NCBI GenBank assembly: GCA_035578175.1
Contig: JAQMRL010000011.1
Location: 8,133,501-8,197,500 of the forward strand
Source: Catonia carolina
Lineage: Eukaryota; Arthropoda; Insecta; Hemiptera; Achilidae
DNA: 64,000 nt
Reading direction: 5' to 3'
Shown: positions 11,171 to 23,073 of the stretch, piece after piece
Position numbering within the stretch: the stretch's first letter is position 1
Layout: every line of letters begins with the position of its first letter
The notes under the pieces: generated by a model
What the model was told of the DNA's origin: nothing
What the model saw: the letters and a program-made list of their open reading frames with translations, nothing else
The model's database searches: none
Translations under genes and position numbers: made by a program

Positions 11171-11985
11171 AAAAGTAGTTACTTTTTAACTGATGTTGTA
11201 TCTATAATGAGTTTTATGTATCACAATTTGGTAGTTATTTACGAGTAGTTTGTTTGAATGCCTTCTATTTTATCATGGGTCTGCACGTTTAGGTTATATT
11301 GCTCTTGCAAAAGTAAACTCAATTAGAGCTAAAGTAGAGCTTATCTCTGCTGGTTCGTGGCCCTTACACAACTGATGTAGGCTATAAATCTGAATCTGAT
11401 AGAAGCGGTATTAGATGATTTCAAGGGAGTCGTGACGTTTCTACTTAATCCTTATTTTTCACGGCATGCGTCCGGTTGGTTTTTTCGCGCATGCGTGTTT
11501 TTATTATCTTGTTCTTTAGTGTTTGCAGCTTTTCGACAGTCCCGCTATATCCGTGGAGATGAGTGGGTGTTAGTTGTGTTACAAAAATGTCATAATGTAT
11601 AATGTTAATTTTAGTTTGAAAATCGCCCTTGCCTATTTGGTAATATGATTAAAACATACAATATTTTTTTTTGTATTCACTCTTATAATTGTTTTTTTTT
11701 ATATACCTAATATTTTATGTTTTATTTTTTTATTTTTTTTTGTAATCAATACATCTTTGCTTTCATCTATAAAGTGTATGACTTTCTATCTAATCACACC
11801 TATTTCCCTGATATTATCATTACTCACTGAGTCGGTTCCAAGCATTAAATTCTATTTTGTTAAAATTTGTTTTAAATCTTTTGTGCATGTTACAGAGTTA
11901 CCAACTGATCATATGGAGAAAAACAGGACTGGGGTTTCTTCTCTAAGAGAATTCAGAAGGATAGTTAATTAAAAATAATAATTAG
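11171..11985. other. AT-rich gene-free stretch
   Basis: Nothing recognised. T-rich tracts lie around 11660-11740. Confidence 0.45.
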
Positions 11986-11989
11986 TTTT

Positions 11990-12300
11990 AGTCTTTGTGT
12001 GTAGGGCGGATACGTTGGGAGAATAGGAGGCTGCTGGAGACAGTGAGATGGAGGAAACACAGGTGGCTGGGTCACTGGTTGAGAAGGGAATGTCTGATTG
12101 CAGACGTGCTGGAGGGACCAGTTAATGGAAGAAAAGCAAGAGGGCGCAAAAGGTACAAGATGCTTGATGATGTGAAACAGGGAAGAAGGTACGAGGAGGT
12201 GAAGAATTTGGCATGAGATAGGGAGAGATGGAGGACTGAGTGTAGAGACCTGCTGTAAAGCAGAAGACGAATAATGATGTGCGTAGAGCCATATTGATTA
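11990..12300 (+). pseudogene. Non-LTR retrotransposon tail (RT C-terminal domain)
   Basis: Frame 11995-12216 and its continuation encode a region with WRKHRWLGHWLRRE, DVLEGPVNGRKARGRKR and DREGWRTECRDLL. This is the usual sequence after the reverse transcriptase domain of LINE-type elements. A stop interrupts it at ~12214. There is no upstream RT or endonuclease, so it is a 5'-truncated, decayed copy. Confidence 0.7.
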
Positions 12301-12609
12301 TAATTTAAATATTATTAAGAACATGGCTTAGCAGGCAAGGCTAGTGTTAGAATTTTAGTCAACAGGCCTTGAATAGTCGGGTGTTACAAGTATTCGTAGA
12401 ATGGCAGAGTGTGGAGTACCTCAAGACTCTCTCTGGACTTCATCATAGATTTTTTTGCTCAGTGCTAGAGATCTTGCCGGTATTGTGTACCTTTCTTGAT
12501 GTATTTGATTTTAAAAATTTTAAATTTATAAAGTACTCAGTATATTTTAGTAATTTTATTTACCTCTTGTAAATTATTATTTCCAATGCATAAAATTTAT
12601 GTCAATTTT

Positions 12610-13130
12610 TTATATAAGAGTGTTCAGAAACATTGTAAACGTTCCATGGTATGCCTGCAACAGCGACATCCATCGTGACTTAAAAGTTAACGCAGTAGCG
12701 GAAGAAGTGTGTAAGTGTGCCAAGAAACACGAAGATCGTCTTCACGATCACGTCAACGTTGAAGCGCTTTAACTGTTGGATAATAGTGTGGCGACTGAAA
12801 AGAACTAACCCTGTAGATTAAGTTTGTTAAAAAAATATTATTAAAAGTGTAATACTTAGGCGACTGAAAAGAACTAAGCTGGTAGATTTAGTGTGTGTTA
12901 AGAAAAAGACTAATAAAAGTACTGTTAAACTATAAAAAAGAGTAAATTACTTTTAAGTCATGTATATAATATAAATTACTAAAACTAATGGTAGGCTACT
13001 TTTAAGTTATAGTTATACGTATACCTAAGTTAGTTGATTAACAGTAGGTTTAAGTTAGAGATTTAAGAAATTAATATTTCTAGTGTTTAAAGAACACTGT
13101 ATAAGTGACATTATAAAATAAGTGCTAGCA
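12610..13130 (+). pseudogene. Jockey-like retrotransposon 3' end
   Basis: From ~12618 one frame reads NVPWYACNSDIHRDL, then EEVCKCAKKHEDRLHDHVN, then LLDNS. This is the C-terminus typical of jockey-type RT proteins (the 'PWYVRN.DIHRDL' block). A stop splits it near the end. The following 3' UTR contains two tandem units starting GCGACTGAAAAGAACTAA (~12789 and ~12860). Confidence 0.65.
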
Positions 13131-13181
13131 CCAATGGGCGACTGCATAATTATATGTATATATACGTGTATATATTTTAAT

Positions 13182-13498
13182 CCCTAATGTGTGTACGTTG
13201 CAATCTGTGCAATTTAGTACAATAAGCAACCCCATGACCCAGTGAGATGAGGATGATTTTATGTATGATGTGTAAATGAGGTGTAGTCTTGTACAGACTC
13301 AGACCGACCATTCCTGGGAGAGTATGGTTAATTGAAGCCCAACCATCAACGTACAGCAGTAACCACTGTCTAGCATTCAAATCTGTATAAGAGTAACTAC
13401 CTTTAATAGGATTTGAACCAGGAACCTTTGTCCCCAAAAATCAGCTGTTCAACAACTGATTTTGGCGACGACTTTACCTCTAGACCAACCTGGTGGGT
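13182..13498 (-). mobile_element. SINE2 copy, nearly complete
   Basis: Minus strand: head GGTTGGTCTAGAGGTAAAGT-type (box A), the hairpin TCAGTTGTTGAACAGCTGA, box B GGTTCAAATCC, a body with TACTCTCCCAGGAATGGTCG, and an end GCAACGTACACACATTAGGG. It carries an open frame (13177-13437) shared with other SINE copies; this is not a gene. Confidence 0.75.
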
Positions 13499-14166
13499 CC
13501 TCCATTATATTAACCAAATTATTTTGAAACTAGGGGTGGTCAACATAAACAAGTTTGATTGTATTACACTTATTCAGGTGTGATTTAGTTGCCCATTATT
13601 CCTGTTGGATAAATTAATGAAGTTGAGCACCAATTCTAATAAACAGACTCCCAAGATTTTTTTGAAATAGATTATGTTATACTAAAATCAGAGATGTTAT
13701 TTCATTCCAGTGCAAATTTTTTAATCAGATTTTTTCAAAAAGAAAGCTTCCTTTTTCTGGTGGGTGCTTTCTGTATTCTAACAATTTATTTGTCTACAAA
13801 TGTTTACATTTAAAATTCATTTGGGACAAAAGTGTAGCTACCTATGTAATACAAATTAAAAAAAATTTTAAAACATTTCAACTTTCATATGTAGTAATAA
13901 TCTGTAACATGGTTAAGTAAAAGATGAAACATACTACCTGGTCATTTGATTTCCTTTGAAATGAATATGATTTAAAGTGTTGTAAATTTATTCAAAACTG
14001 TCTCTTTGTTTATGAATGTGTTTTTCAATTATTTAAATTTGATTTGTTGAATTATTTTTCTGGTTGTAATGAAAAAGCTAAATGTAGTAAATCTTGATTA
14101 TCAGAGAATTTAAAATTTTCTAATAATGTTGTATGAAAATAATACTATTTTTAGTAGTCTGGCTCC
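13499..14166. other. AT-rich gene-free stretch
   Basis: Nothing recognised. Confidence 0.45.
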
Positions 14167-14536
14167 GTAGAGTGGACGGCAAATAAGCTTGCCAGTTTTC
14201 TTGGGTGCGCAGAAGGTTTATTTTGGTATGGGTGCGCTCAGTTGCCTCAGCGAGTGGTGGGGGTTATTGCTGTACCAGCTGTGATCAGAGTCACGTCGCT
14301 CTTGCAATGTCAACTAACCTGAAAACATTAGTCTGTAATGTTTTGTATGTGATATGCGTTAATTGTCATATACAATGTTAACAATTGAATGTTTTTAATG
14401 TCGCTAATAGATGATAATTACATCGTTTAGAACATGTGATTTAATAGGCAGTTCGGTGCAAAGACATGAAATCTACCGACTGAATCTGAACTGTTCGCGG
14501 AGCTACACCGGCAAGCTTAATTGGCGTCCGCTCTAC
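14167..14536. mobile_element. MITE with ~27-bp inverted ends
   Basis: The left end GTAGAGTGGACGGCAAATAA runs on to GCTTGCC. The right end, inverted, reads GTAGAGCGGACGCCAATTAA and runs on to GCTTGCC. The 370-bp interior is less AT-rich than its surroundings and has no coding capacity. I could not settle the target duplication or the superfamily. Confidence 0.6.
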
Positions 14537-16274
14537 TATTGGTATTGTATTGAGTAGTTTGTTTGCAAATACATTTGTATAAATTTTATAAGATATCCTT
14601 AATGAAAATGTTGTCTGGGGCTCATTTGTATTAAGATATCACAACAGATTTGTAACTTGACTTTTATTAACCTTATAAAAAGTATACTAAATTGTTTTAC
14701 CGTTTTCAAAAATATTTGGATGTTTTGTTGTTTTAATTATAGTGCAAGTTGTTTTTTTCCTTTAGTGTTTTTTCCTGGCTGTCTTTTTGTTCTAAAAAAG
14801 TTCTTTTACCTGAGGTTCCAGGGGAAAAGAGTGTAAGTCATGAAATTGTCAAAATGAGATAATTCTGAATTCTAAAAGGGATTTTTTGGAAATTTTAAAT
14901 ATAATATAAATATGGAGCTCATTCTCGTGCACTTAAAAGAGTTTGAAGCAATCAGAACTGGTAAAAGCTTCTGCTGGATATGGTTGATAAGGTCCAGATT
15001 TTGAGGTACACTCTTCGTGTGATACACTTTTCATTTTTTTGAGGTGATAATGTATGTTAGCTAATATACTTTTAAGCAAAATTTCAATGACCACTATCAA
15101 AACACAAGAAACAGAAACGATTATAATGTGCCTAATCACACCACAAAATTGTTTGAACCTACTTATGCGGAGAGAAAATACATCAATAAATTACCCCAAT
15201 TTTTAAAATGTGATAATAGTACATTCCTTTAAAGAAATATGAAAAATGACTTCATGGGTAAAATTTTTTATAGCGTACAAAAATGTCTTTTTAAATAGTA
15301 GTAGTAGAACAGTGTGTGATTGTAATATGTATTTCAGGTGTTATAACTTCTTGACACATCCTATACTCCCCTACACACCCCTGGGAGTCTTCTGGACGCA
15401 TTTAAAAATAAATAAATAAATAAAGTGGTAGCCTTGGATAGGTGAAGCATCTGTTCTAGAACAGAAGAGGAGAATTCTATGGCTTACTACCTCAGTTCTA
15501 ATATTATATGGAGTAATCGGTCCCACCATTTTTATATTGAAGTAACTTTAGCATGCTCGCTAGAAAATCTGTTAAATTTAATTACCACAGGTGGTAACCT
15601 TCCTCACACATTGGATTTCATCGTCACTTCACAAAGCACACAAATCCTATCCAATTTAAGTGACTCTGTACCAACATGCATAAAGGAATTGGAACTTTCT
15701 AGAAACCCTACCAACAATGTGACAAGAATGAAAACCGGATGAGTGGAAGAAAGGAGAAAACTTCATCAGAGTGAAACAATTCATGAGTGTGAGCTGTAAA
15801 AAGAGCTTCCAGAAATATCTAAAGTTACTTTATATGGTCTAAATGGTCCTGTATGAAAAAATTAAATAATATGTAGACGTTTTTATCAAAACCAGAAGAA
15901 AATTGATAATTTTTATTGTTTCAGAATGTAAAACCATTTAAAAAAGTAAAAATGAAAAATAAAACTGTTATTGTTTTCTTAAAAAGTTAATTTTTTGACT
16001 TTGATCTTTCTCCCTATAGTCATTTGCATGTTCGGTTGACACAATGGATCTTATGGAATCGTCAATGCTATTAGCGATGCTGAAAACATCAATATTAAAG
16101 ACATCTGGATGCGCATAAATAGATTTTTTAAACCTCTATAGAACACATATTTTTTAAGGTAGAACTACAATTCAAGTTTTGCTTAACAGGAAAAAGATTG
16201 TGTAGAAAAAATTATGTAGAATGTTTAATGAATTGTAAAAAATCAAAAAACTGTAATAAAATTTTCTTCTATTA
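14537..16274. other. Gene-free stretch
   Basis: No gene supported. An 87-codon frame at 15479-15742 (+) has no recognisable domain. A short (AAAT)n tract is at ~15404-15424. 14880-15140 includes a minus-strand frame with no identifiable domain. Confidence 0.4.
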
Positions 16275-16850
16275 GAGGGGGTGTTAAAATGAATATCTTA
16301 TCTATTTTACTTCTTCTTCAGGTGCTTTCTCCATTACGAAGGTTGGCTATCATCATGGTCAGTCGTACCTTGTCCACTGCTGCTCTGAAAAGGTCATGCG
16401 ACGAGCAGTTAAACGCTTCTCTCAGTTTTCTTAACCAGGATATTCATCTGCGTCCCACCGAGCGTTTACCAACAAGTTTCCCTTGAATTATGAGATGCAG
16501 AATCTCATATTTAGGTCCCCTCATGATGTGTCCAAGGTATGTCAGTTTTCTTATCTTTATGCTCTGCAGGATTTCCAGCTCTTTCCCCATTCTTCTGAGG
16601 ACCTCCATATTTGTGACCCTGTCTGTCCACGGTATTCGAAGCATCCTCCGGTAGATCCACATTTCAAACGCTTGTAAACGGGTCTTACATTCTTTGGTGA
16701 GTGTCCAAGCCTCTACCCCATACAAGAGGATGGGAAAGACGTAGCACTTCAAGAGGTAGGTCCTGGTTTCAAGGCTCTGGTCGCGGGCCGATAGAAGAGG
16801 TCTCATTTTAAGGAATGCTGCCCTGGCCTTTTCAATTCTGATCTATTTTA
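16275..16850 (-). pseudogene. Non-LTR retrotransposon RT C-terminal domain
   Basis: Minus frame 16444-16806 encodes LLKCYVFPILLYGVEAWTLT, MWIYRRMLRIPWTDRVTN, EVLRRMGKE and YLGHIMRG, the standard post-RT region of LINE elements. The preceding residues (EKARAAFLK) extend it to ~16845. After a frameshift near 16450 the end continues to ~16290 with LFRAAVDKVRLTMMIANLR. A truncated, decayed copy. Confidence 0.8.
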
Positions 16851-17404
16851 CTGCAGACCTACTATTGCCTTCTCCACATTCCCTCGCCAAACTTTCTAAA
16901 CACTGCGTGATAAATGTAAACAAATGTTCTAAAAAATCTTCCCAGTACAGATATCGAAAAAATATTTCACATTTGTAATCCGCATATGAAGTTGAGTATA
17001 AACTTATAATGTTAATTATTAATTAATAGTCATATAGACTACTCTACAATATAAAGGAGGGGAATGTTATCGGTTATGATGGCATTGATTGATCTACAAA
17101 GCCGATGTTTTTGTACGTGCTAGTAGCAGTCAGAATCTCATAAGAAATACACTGTCCTATACTGCTCCATTGTGTCAACTGAACGTGCAGTTAGAAGATA
17201 CCCTTGCTTATATGGCCGGAGCGCATTTACGTACTCTGTTAAAAACATTGACATATGCTATGAAAATATAAGTTTATCTTATTGTAAGCTATATTATACT
17301 TATATTGAAACAAATTACGTTTTTGATTAAAAATGTTAACGTTATTATCTGAAATATATATTATATGAGAGAATTTTTATTACGTTTGTAATTGAATATA
17401 ACTA
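16851..17404. other. Gene-free stretch
   Basis: Nothing recognised. Confidence 0.4.
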
Positions 17405-18075
17405 CAGTGTGAAGTCGATTATCCGGACCAATTGGGGATTTGATCGTCCGGTAAATTGATTTGTCCGGATAACAGATTTTTCGAACTTATTTTACGTTAT
17501 AGAAGCTAGAACTGAAAACTGTGCTATAATATGTACACGACACTATTGTACTTGTAACTTAATTTTTATTAAACACACAAATTTAAAAACACAAATGTTG
17601 TGTACTCATACAATTCACTATATCGTACTTTACAAAATAAATGAACATGTAGTACTACTATAAGTTAAAAACACTAAAAATCATAATTATGTACAGTATA
17701 AATGTGTACTATAAAATTAGTTTTTAAAAAAATCTGAAATATTCCTTTGTTTAAGGGAAGCAACTCTCTTGCTAGCAGCCAAATCTTGAAGTAGTTTTAA
17801 AATTAAAACTGTAGCGGCGTCACATTCTAGTTGCTGTTTCAGCCATTTCATTCCATTTTCTGCATATTAAACAAAGCATTTATACATTATCATATATGAC
17901 GTTTTAATACAATAACGGTATTTTAAATTTGTATGCCTACGAAATTCAGAGATAAATTAGTACATCCATAAATGTGTGTAGTACATACGTACAGTATTTT
18001 ACAAATTTTTCCTGAAGGGCATCCGGATAACCGGCCGTCCGGTTGATAGACGTTCGGATAATCGACTTCTTACTG
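17405..18075 (-). mobile_element. pogo/Tigger-like element, internally deleted
   Basis: The ends are CAGTGTGAAGTCGATTATCC and, inverted from the right, CAGTAAGAAGTCGATTATCC, flanked by TA (17403-17404 and 18076-18077). CAG-starting TIRs and TA targets fit pogo/Tigger. At 17730-17866 the minus strand still encodes the transposase C-terminus (GMKWLKQQLECDAATVLILK, ending RNISDFF). The DDE core is absent. Confidence 0.75.
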
Positions 18076-18417
18076 TATTTAGTGTATAATTTTGATAGTA
18101 AAACCATAAAATGTTATGAAAAGATAAAATTAAATTGAACATAATTTTTTTTATTCTTTCAAAATCTATATTTATCAATTTCATCGCCATAGGCCTATAA
18201 ATTCTATAAATTTTTATTCTATATATGTAACTATTTAATTACATTTTATTTTAAAGTATTTCATTTCTTTTTAATTTTAGGTAGCCAATGTAGGAAATAC
18301 TGCGTCTTTTATTCAACTATTGAGGCCAAACATTATTCTTAAAATAATAATTGCTTATCATTTTAACTTTAGTTTAAATTACAATTACAACTAAAACTTA
18401 TAAGTTATTAATTAAAT

Positions 18418-18738
18418 AAATCCACTGGGTTGGTCTAGAGGTAAAGTCGTCACCAGAATCAGCTGTTTAACAGCTGATTTTTGGAGACGAAAGTTCCTGG
18501 TTCAAATCCTGGTGAAGGTAGTTACTTTTATACGGATTTGAATACTAGACAGTGGTTACCGGTGTACTTTGATGGTTGGGGTTCAATTAATCATACTCTC
18601 TCAGGAATGGTCAGCCTGGGTCTGTACAAGACTACACTTCATTTACACGTCATACACATCATCCTCATCTCATTGGGTCATGGGGTTGCTTATTGTTCTG
18701 AATTGAACAGATTGCAACATACACATATTAGGAATTGA
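18418..18738 (+). mobile_element. SINE2 copy, full length
   Basis: Head GGTTGGTCTAGAGGTAAAGT (box A), hairpin AATCAGCTGTTTAACAGCTG, box B GGTTCAAATCC, a body with GACAGTGGTTACCGGTGTAC, and an end GCAACATACACATATTAGG followed by an A-rich tail. It is the best reference copy of this tRNA-derived family here. Confidence 0.8.
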
Positions 18739-19069
18739 AAAAAAATTAATTAAATACTAAATATGTTTGTAGGACAGGTAGTAGCGAAGAGTGTATTGCA
18801 CTATACAACCAATGTTGAATTGGAATCACCTATCTTTTCCACAGTCTCAAGTGACTGTTGGATATAGTATTTATAGATGCACTGATTCTTAAATACCATA
18901 ATAGTTTCTCCTTGAAAGAAATCAAAATAAAATATTTATTAATGTTTTACAAATTTAAGAAAATTCTAATACTGAAAGAAAATTGTGCAGTCATTCAATG
19001 AATTTTTTATCCCCTTTTTATTAAATAATAATCAGTGCAACTGATGGACATAAATGTATTTCCCTGATC

Positions 19070-19822
19070 TCAATAGTCAGTAATGGCAAAGCTTTCATTT
19101 AAGTTTGGTAAGTCATCCAAATCTAAAACAAAGTCATTTCCTCCAAATTGACCTTTAAAGGTAAAATCTACCTTAACACTAAAACTTGGTGGTTTAGGTG
19201 CTAAACAGAAATCTTGTAAATTTCTATTTATAAAATATCTTATCGTATTAGCAAAGTGTTTTTTTTTAATTATCTTTATTAATATTTTAAAACAGTCTTT
19301 TGAATATCGAAAATATTCCAATTCTTTTATCAATTTCAATTGAGTTATTAAGTTCATAAAGAATTTTTTTTGAGTACGTCTCTTCTTATTTCTGAATAGT
19401 TGATTAGCGGTAATGCATGCTTTATGTGCACTCCATTTACTGAACTGACTGTACTGGACCATTTTTCTTGCTTCTATTAGATGGTTGACAAACACTTCCA
19501 GGAGATCCTTTCTGGAATTTAAATAGTTGGTGCTTGTGTTTGTTTCAAATTCCTTCATTGCTTTACTTATTAGCAATCTATCTTCTCTCTTCTTTGTTAC
19601 CGGTTCTTTCAAAATCCATTTACAATGACCAAGTTCATTTGATAATATGGCTTGTGTTTCAGTTACCGTTATCAGGTGTTTAATTGTATTTTTTATTTTA
19701 TCTTCTTCTTTTAATGTTTTTTTATGTTCTTTGACAATAACCTTTGTCAATACATCGTTAATAATTACAGAAATTAATATGATAATTACTCCAAAATTTC
19801 TGTGTGTGTAAAATGTTTTCAT
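19070..19822 (-). CDS. CM3: divergent secreted chorismate-mutase-like protein
   Basis: 250 aa. The N-terminus is hydrophobic (GVIIILISVII, 11-21) and reads as a signal peptide. The AroQ-gamma-like core is ~45-208: HCKW at 66-69, LIEARKMVQYSQFSKW at 115-130, Cys177 and Cys206. Lys68 is kept. The first Arg is Gln57, the Thr is Arg119, and the catalytic Glu is Gln123 (E. coli AroQ uses Gln at this place, so this change alone need not kill activity). The last Arg position falls in a basic run (RNKKRR). The chain is unusually Lys-rich. A ~40-residue C-terminal extension is Phe/Gly- then Asp/Leu-rich (DFVLDLDDLPNL). The ATG follows an acceptor (AG at 19848-19849), and AATAAA lies at 19017-19022 on the minus strand. 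The weakest family match together with CM4, but the motif order is preserved. Confidence 0.55.
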   Translation of the reverse strand: MKTFYTHRNFGVIIILISVIINDVLTKVIVKEHKKTLKEEDKIKNTIKHLITVTETQAILSNELGHCKWILKEPVTKKREDRLLISKAMKEFETNTSTNYLNSRKDLLEVFVNHLIEARKMVQYSQFSKWSAHKACITANQLFRNKKRRTQKKFFMNLITQLKLIKELEYFRYSKDCFKILIKIIKKKHFANTIRYFINRNLQDFCLAPKPPSFSVKVDFTFKGQFGGNDFVLDLDDLPNLNESFAITDY

Positions 19823-19847
19823 CTCAATTGTTCCCGATTAAAATAAC

Positions 19848-19862
19848 CTGAAAACAGGTTTA
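19848..19862 (-). promoter_or_regulatory. Intron acceptor before CM3
   Basis: Minus-strand AAACCTGTTTTCAG/GTTATTTT, 25 nt before the ATG. Confidence 0.5.
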
Positions 19863-20359
19863 TCCAATTGAAAATAATGTCTGATCGTTACACTTTCTTA
19901 TGCTTTTTATGAAATAGTATAAGAAAGAAAATACATGTGGCTAGTTCTTATATACCTATATAAAAAAAAATAGTTTTTACCAAACCAGTATTACATCTAT
20001 TATATGTTTACTTTAATGTATTTAAAAATGTATCTGTTTGTCAGTGTTTAAATAACATGAATAAATATGATGTGATTTTCTTGTGTGTTATTCAATCTAG
20101 ATAACCAAAGAACTTTACCAGAAGGGTTGTTTGGTTAAAATCGACCTAATAATAATATAAAATTATTTATATAGTTTTTCTATGATATTCCAAAAACTAT
20201 TACAAAGTTTTTAAAGTAGTGCTTGTTTTTATGGCATGAAAATTTGTTATGGAGTGATTTTGCTGTTATAAATTTTTTCAGAATTCTCACTAATATTGAA
20301 TTTTATGAAAAAAAAATTTGTTCGTATCCTGATTAAATTATCCCAGTCCATCATCCGAG
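19863..20359. other. Probable 5' intron of CM3
   Basis: AT-rich, no gene. If the upstream block at 20735-20920 is the first exon or promoter, this stretch is transcribed as an intron. Confidence 0.3.
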
Positions 20360-20725
20360 GTATGATGAGGTCTACCAGTAGTTAAGAAAATCCTCTGGCC
20401 ACGTTACGAGCACTGTGACGATTAAGCTCATTAGTGGAATATTAATACATATGCGTCTAGTAGAGAAGATTGTTACAGGAATACCAAAATAAGGAAAGAA
20501 CTCAACTATTTCTCTATAAATGGCAGGGTATCTCAGAACAGAATGCAGTGGTTGGAGTATGTGAACAGAATGAGGGAGGATAGGATACTTAAGCAAACAC
20601 TAGGCTATATACAAGAGGGAAAGAGAGAACGAGAACGCCCGAGAAAGAGATGGGCAGATTTGAGAGGTTTGGAATAGGCAGAGATGCCTAATCCTTGAAA
20701 GGCAAAAGAAGAAAATAATAAAAAA
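20360..20725 (+). pseudogene. Non-LTR retrotransposon tail
   Basis: From ~20530 a plus frame reads RMQWLEYVNRMREDRILKQ, then RERERPRKRWADL, then an EMPNP-type ending before an A-rich tail. This is the RT C-terminal zone of a LINE. It is truncated and contains stops. It lies between CM3 and its candidate upstream block. Confidence 0.6.
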
Positions 20726-20734
20726 AACTAGCAA

Positions 20735-20925
20735 TCTTACAGTTGCTGCACTTCATGCGAGACTAAACCCAAAGTGCTTTAATTAAACACACCATCTTTC
20801 ATGTTGAAAGCTAAATTACGCTACAAATAAAACCAATCAGCACTGGAAACAAATTATGTTAATACCAGTATAAACCACTAGTGAAAAGGGAAAAGTAACT
20901 GAATATGTGTTGTAAGTAACAATTC
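20735..20925 (-). promoter_or_regulatory. Conserved non-coding block upstream of CM3
   Basis: Partner of 6298-6540 upstream of CM1. On the minus strand it contains ATATTCAGTTAC (initiator-like), then GTTTCCAGTGCTGATTGG, then TTAGCTTTCAACATG. It ends with GCAGCAACT/GTAAGATT, which would serve as a splice donor for a non-coding first exon. The function is inference from conservation and position. Confidence 0.35.
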
Positions 20926-21719
20926 TAAAACACTTATTTTGATGACCAGATAATGAATGAACAATTTTTTTGCGAAATATTTTTCATCCAAATTTGTTAC
21001 TAACATCTAATATTGTTCATTCAGTTAAAAGCAAGTATGTCTTAACTTACGAAAACAAAATTATTATTTAATCATATTTTTAATCTTTATAAATATAATT
21101 ATCTCTCGACTAAAAATACTTTACAAAAGTCCTTCTATTGAAACTGATGCTCAAATGAAGAAAAAATATCAGAATGTGAATTGTTCTACTCTGATGTAGA
21201 GAAACAAAATAAAAATTACAAATTATCCTAAGAAATTGTCAATGGACAATTTTGGTCTATTAGAAAATATTTCAATGAACTTGTGTTATTAATTTTCGTT
21301 AGAAATAATATTACACTGTTAGTAATCACCAAATACTTTGGTTATGTAAAGTTTTAGCCAATATTGATGATAATACTCTAATGTAATGATAATGAAACAG
21401 ACTGAATTCTAAACTTCAAAGTAAACTAAAATATTTTTTTATGATAATGAATTATAACATAATGTACAAGTTTAAAATAATTACATTAATCTCCATGAAA
21501 ATCAAATAAAAAAAAACAATTATGTCATAGGTAGTATAACAACAAATTATACTTAAATATTTTAGTTAAAATAATATTATAAATTACATTGAACACTTAG
21601 AAAAGAAATTTGTAGTTCAAACATAAAAATATGAGTTAATAGATTATACCAAACATATCAGATTAATATTTTTATAAATGTCTTTGACTTTGAAAGTAAC
21701 ACAATTACAATATAATCTA
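20926..21719. other. AT-rich gene-free stretch
   Basis: Nothing recognised. Confidence 0.45.
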
Positions 21720-22675
21720 CGAGGCGTGTTCAGAAAGTAAGTACCGTTTTTAAAAAAAAAACAAGTAAAACAATTTTTTTTCGACACAATTTTATTTCTC
21801 CATGAAAGCCCAAACCTTAAACTATTTTTCGACATAGTTTCCACCGATGTTCAAAAACTTGTCGTAGCGGGTGATCAATTTGTCTGTACCCTCTTCGTAG
21901 AAGGTTCCCGCCAACGAATGTAGCCACGACTCCACGGCGTTTTCACTTCATCGTCGGTTTCAAAGCGTTGCCCGCCTAGCTCGCGCTTCATGTGCAGAAA
22001 CAAGTAATAGTCAGACGGTGCCAAGTCCGGGCTGTAGGGCGGGTGATCAAACTGCTCCCAACGAAATTGTCGAACCAATGTTTGAGTGTCACCAGCGGTA
22101 TGGGGCCGAGCATTGTCATGGAGCAACACAATTCCGTTACTGAGCATTCCTCTCCGTTTGTTTTGAATTGCCCGCCTTAGTTTTTTAAGGTTTCGCAATA
22201 CCTTGCCGCATTAATGGTTTCACCTCTTGGGAGAAAATCAATCAGCAAAACACCTTTCCGATCCCAAAAACAGTGCACATGATTTTTTGTGCAGACATTG
22301 TCGTCTTAAATTTTTGTTTCTTCGGGGATTGTCTGCATTGACTGCTGTTTAGATTCCGGTGTGACATGATGGACCCAATTTTTATCACCTGTCACAATTT
22401 TGTTAAAAATTCCTCACCATCATCACTGTACCGTGTGAGAAAAGTCAAAGCACTTCCGAGTCTCTTGGTTTTGTGCACGTCAGTGGCATGAACCTTCTAC
22501 GAAGAGGGTATAGACAAATTGACCACCCGCTACGACAAATGTTTGAACAATGGTGGAAACCATGTCGAAAAATAGTTTAAGGTTTGGGCTTTCATGTAGA
22601 AATAAAATTGTGTTGAAAAAAAATTGTTTTACTTGTTTTTTTAAAAAACGGTACTTACTTTCTGAACACGCCTCA
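21720..22675 (-). mobile_element. Fold-back mariner derivative
   Basis: The ends CGAGGCGTGTTCAGAAAGTA (left) and its near-perfect inverse at right are flanked by TA (21718-21719 and 22676-22677). Besides the short TIR, about 180 bp is duplicated in inverted orientation (21720-21905 against ~22494-22675). The right end therefore carries a second, reversed copy of the transposase 3' region, and the true 5' half of the gene is gone. The 956-bp product cannot encode a whole transposase. Confidence 0.75.
21875..22430 (-). pseudogene. Mariner transposase fragment
   Basis: The minus strand encodes the second and third catalytic Asp regions: LLHDNARPHTA and FDHPPYSPDLAPSDYYLF, 34 residues apart, as in mariner DD34D. 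Just upstream, in other frames, are remains of the first catalytic region (VTGDxxW...KQQS) at ~22290-22420. The frame ends early at the left through a frameshift (after DDEVK). Non-functional. Confidence 0.75.
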
Positions 22676-23073
22676 TACCTTCAATATCAGAAGAAGAGGC
22701 ACATGGCTCTTTGTAAGGCTGCTTTTTTTTTAAGTAGGCTATTCTATTTAACAATTATTTTTTCTAAAATATTGCGTAGTATTTTAAGTATGTGAAAGTG
22801 TAAAGTTATGACTTCTAGAATTATATTTTACGTTTATACTAAAATCTTGTTTATCTGATTTTTATTTTTATCCCAAACAATTATTATTTGAAACAGTTTT
22901 TAAAAAAGTAGTTTTTTCATTTATTTTTTTTATATCCTAGCATGTTTTTACAACTCCCTAGTTCACTTTTGATATTCAAGGTGTATTAATAACTTGTTTT
23001 TATTGTACTGCATACACAATACAAAATACAGTACTACAGTAGCCTGCACAGTAATGTCATATGTACGTATTAA
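22676..23073. other. Gene-free AT-rich stretch
   Basis: Nothing recognised. Confidence 0.4.

Noticed and set aside
15479..15742. An 87-codon plus-strand ORF as a gene
   Set aside because: No signal peptide, domain or coding bias; the length is within chance for this window.
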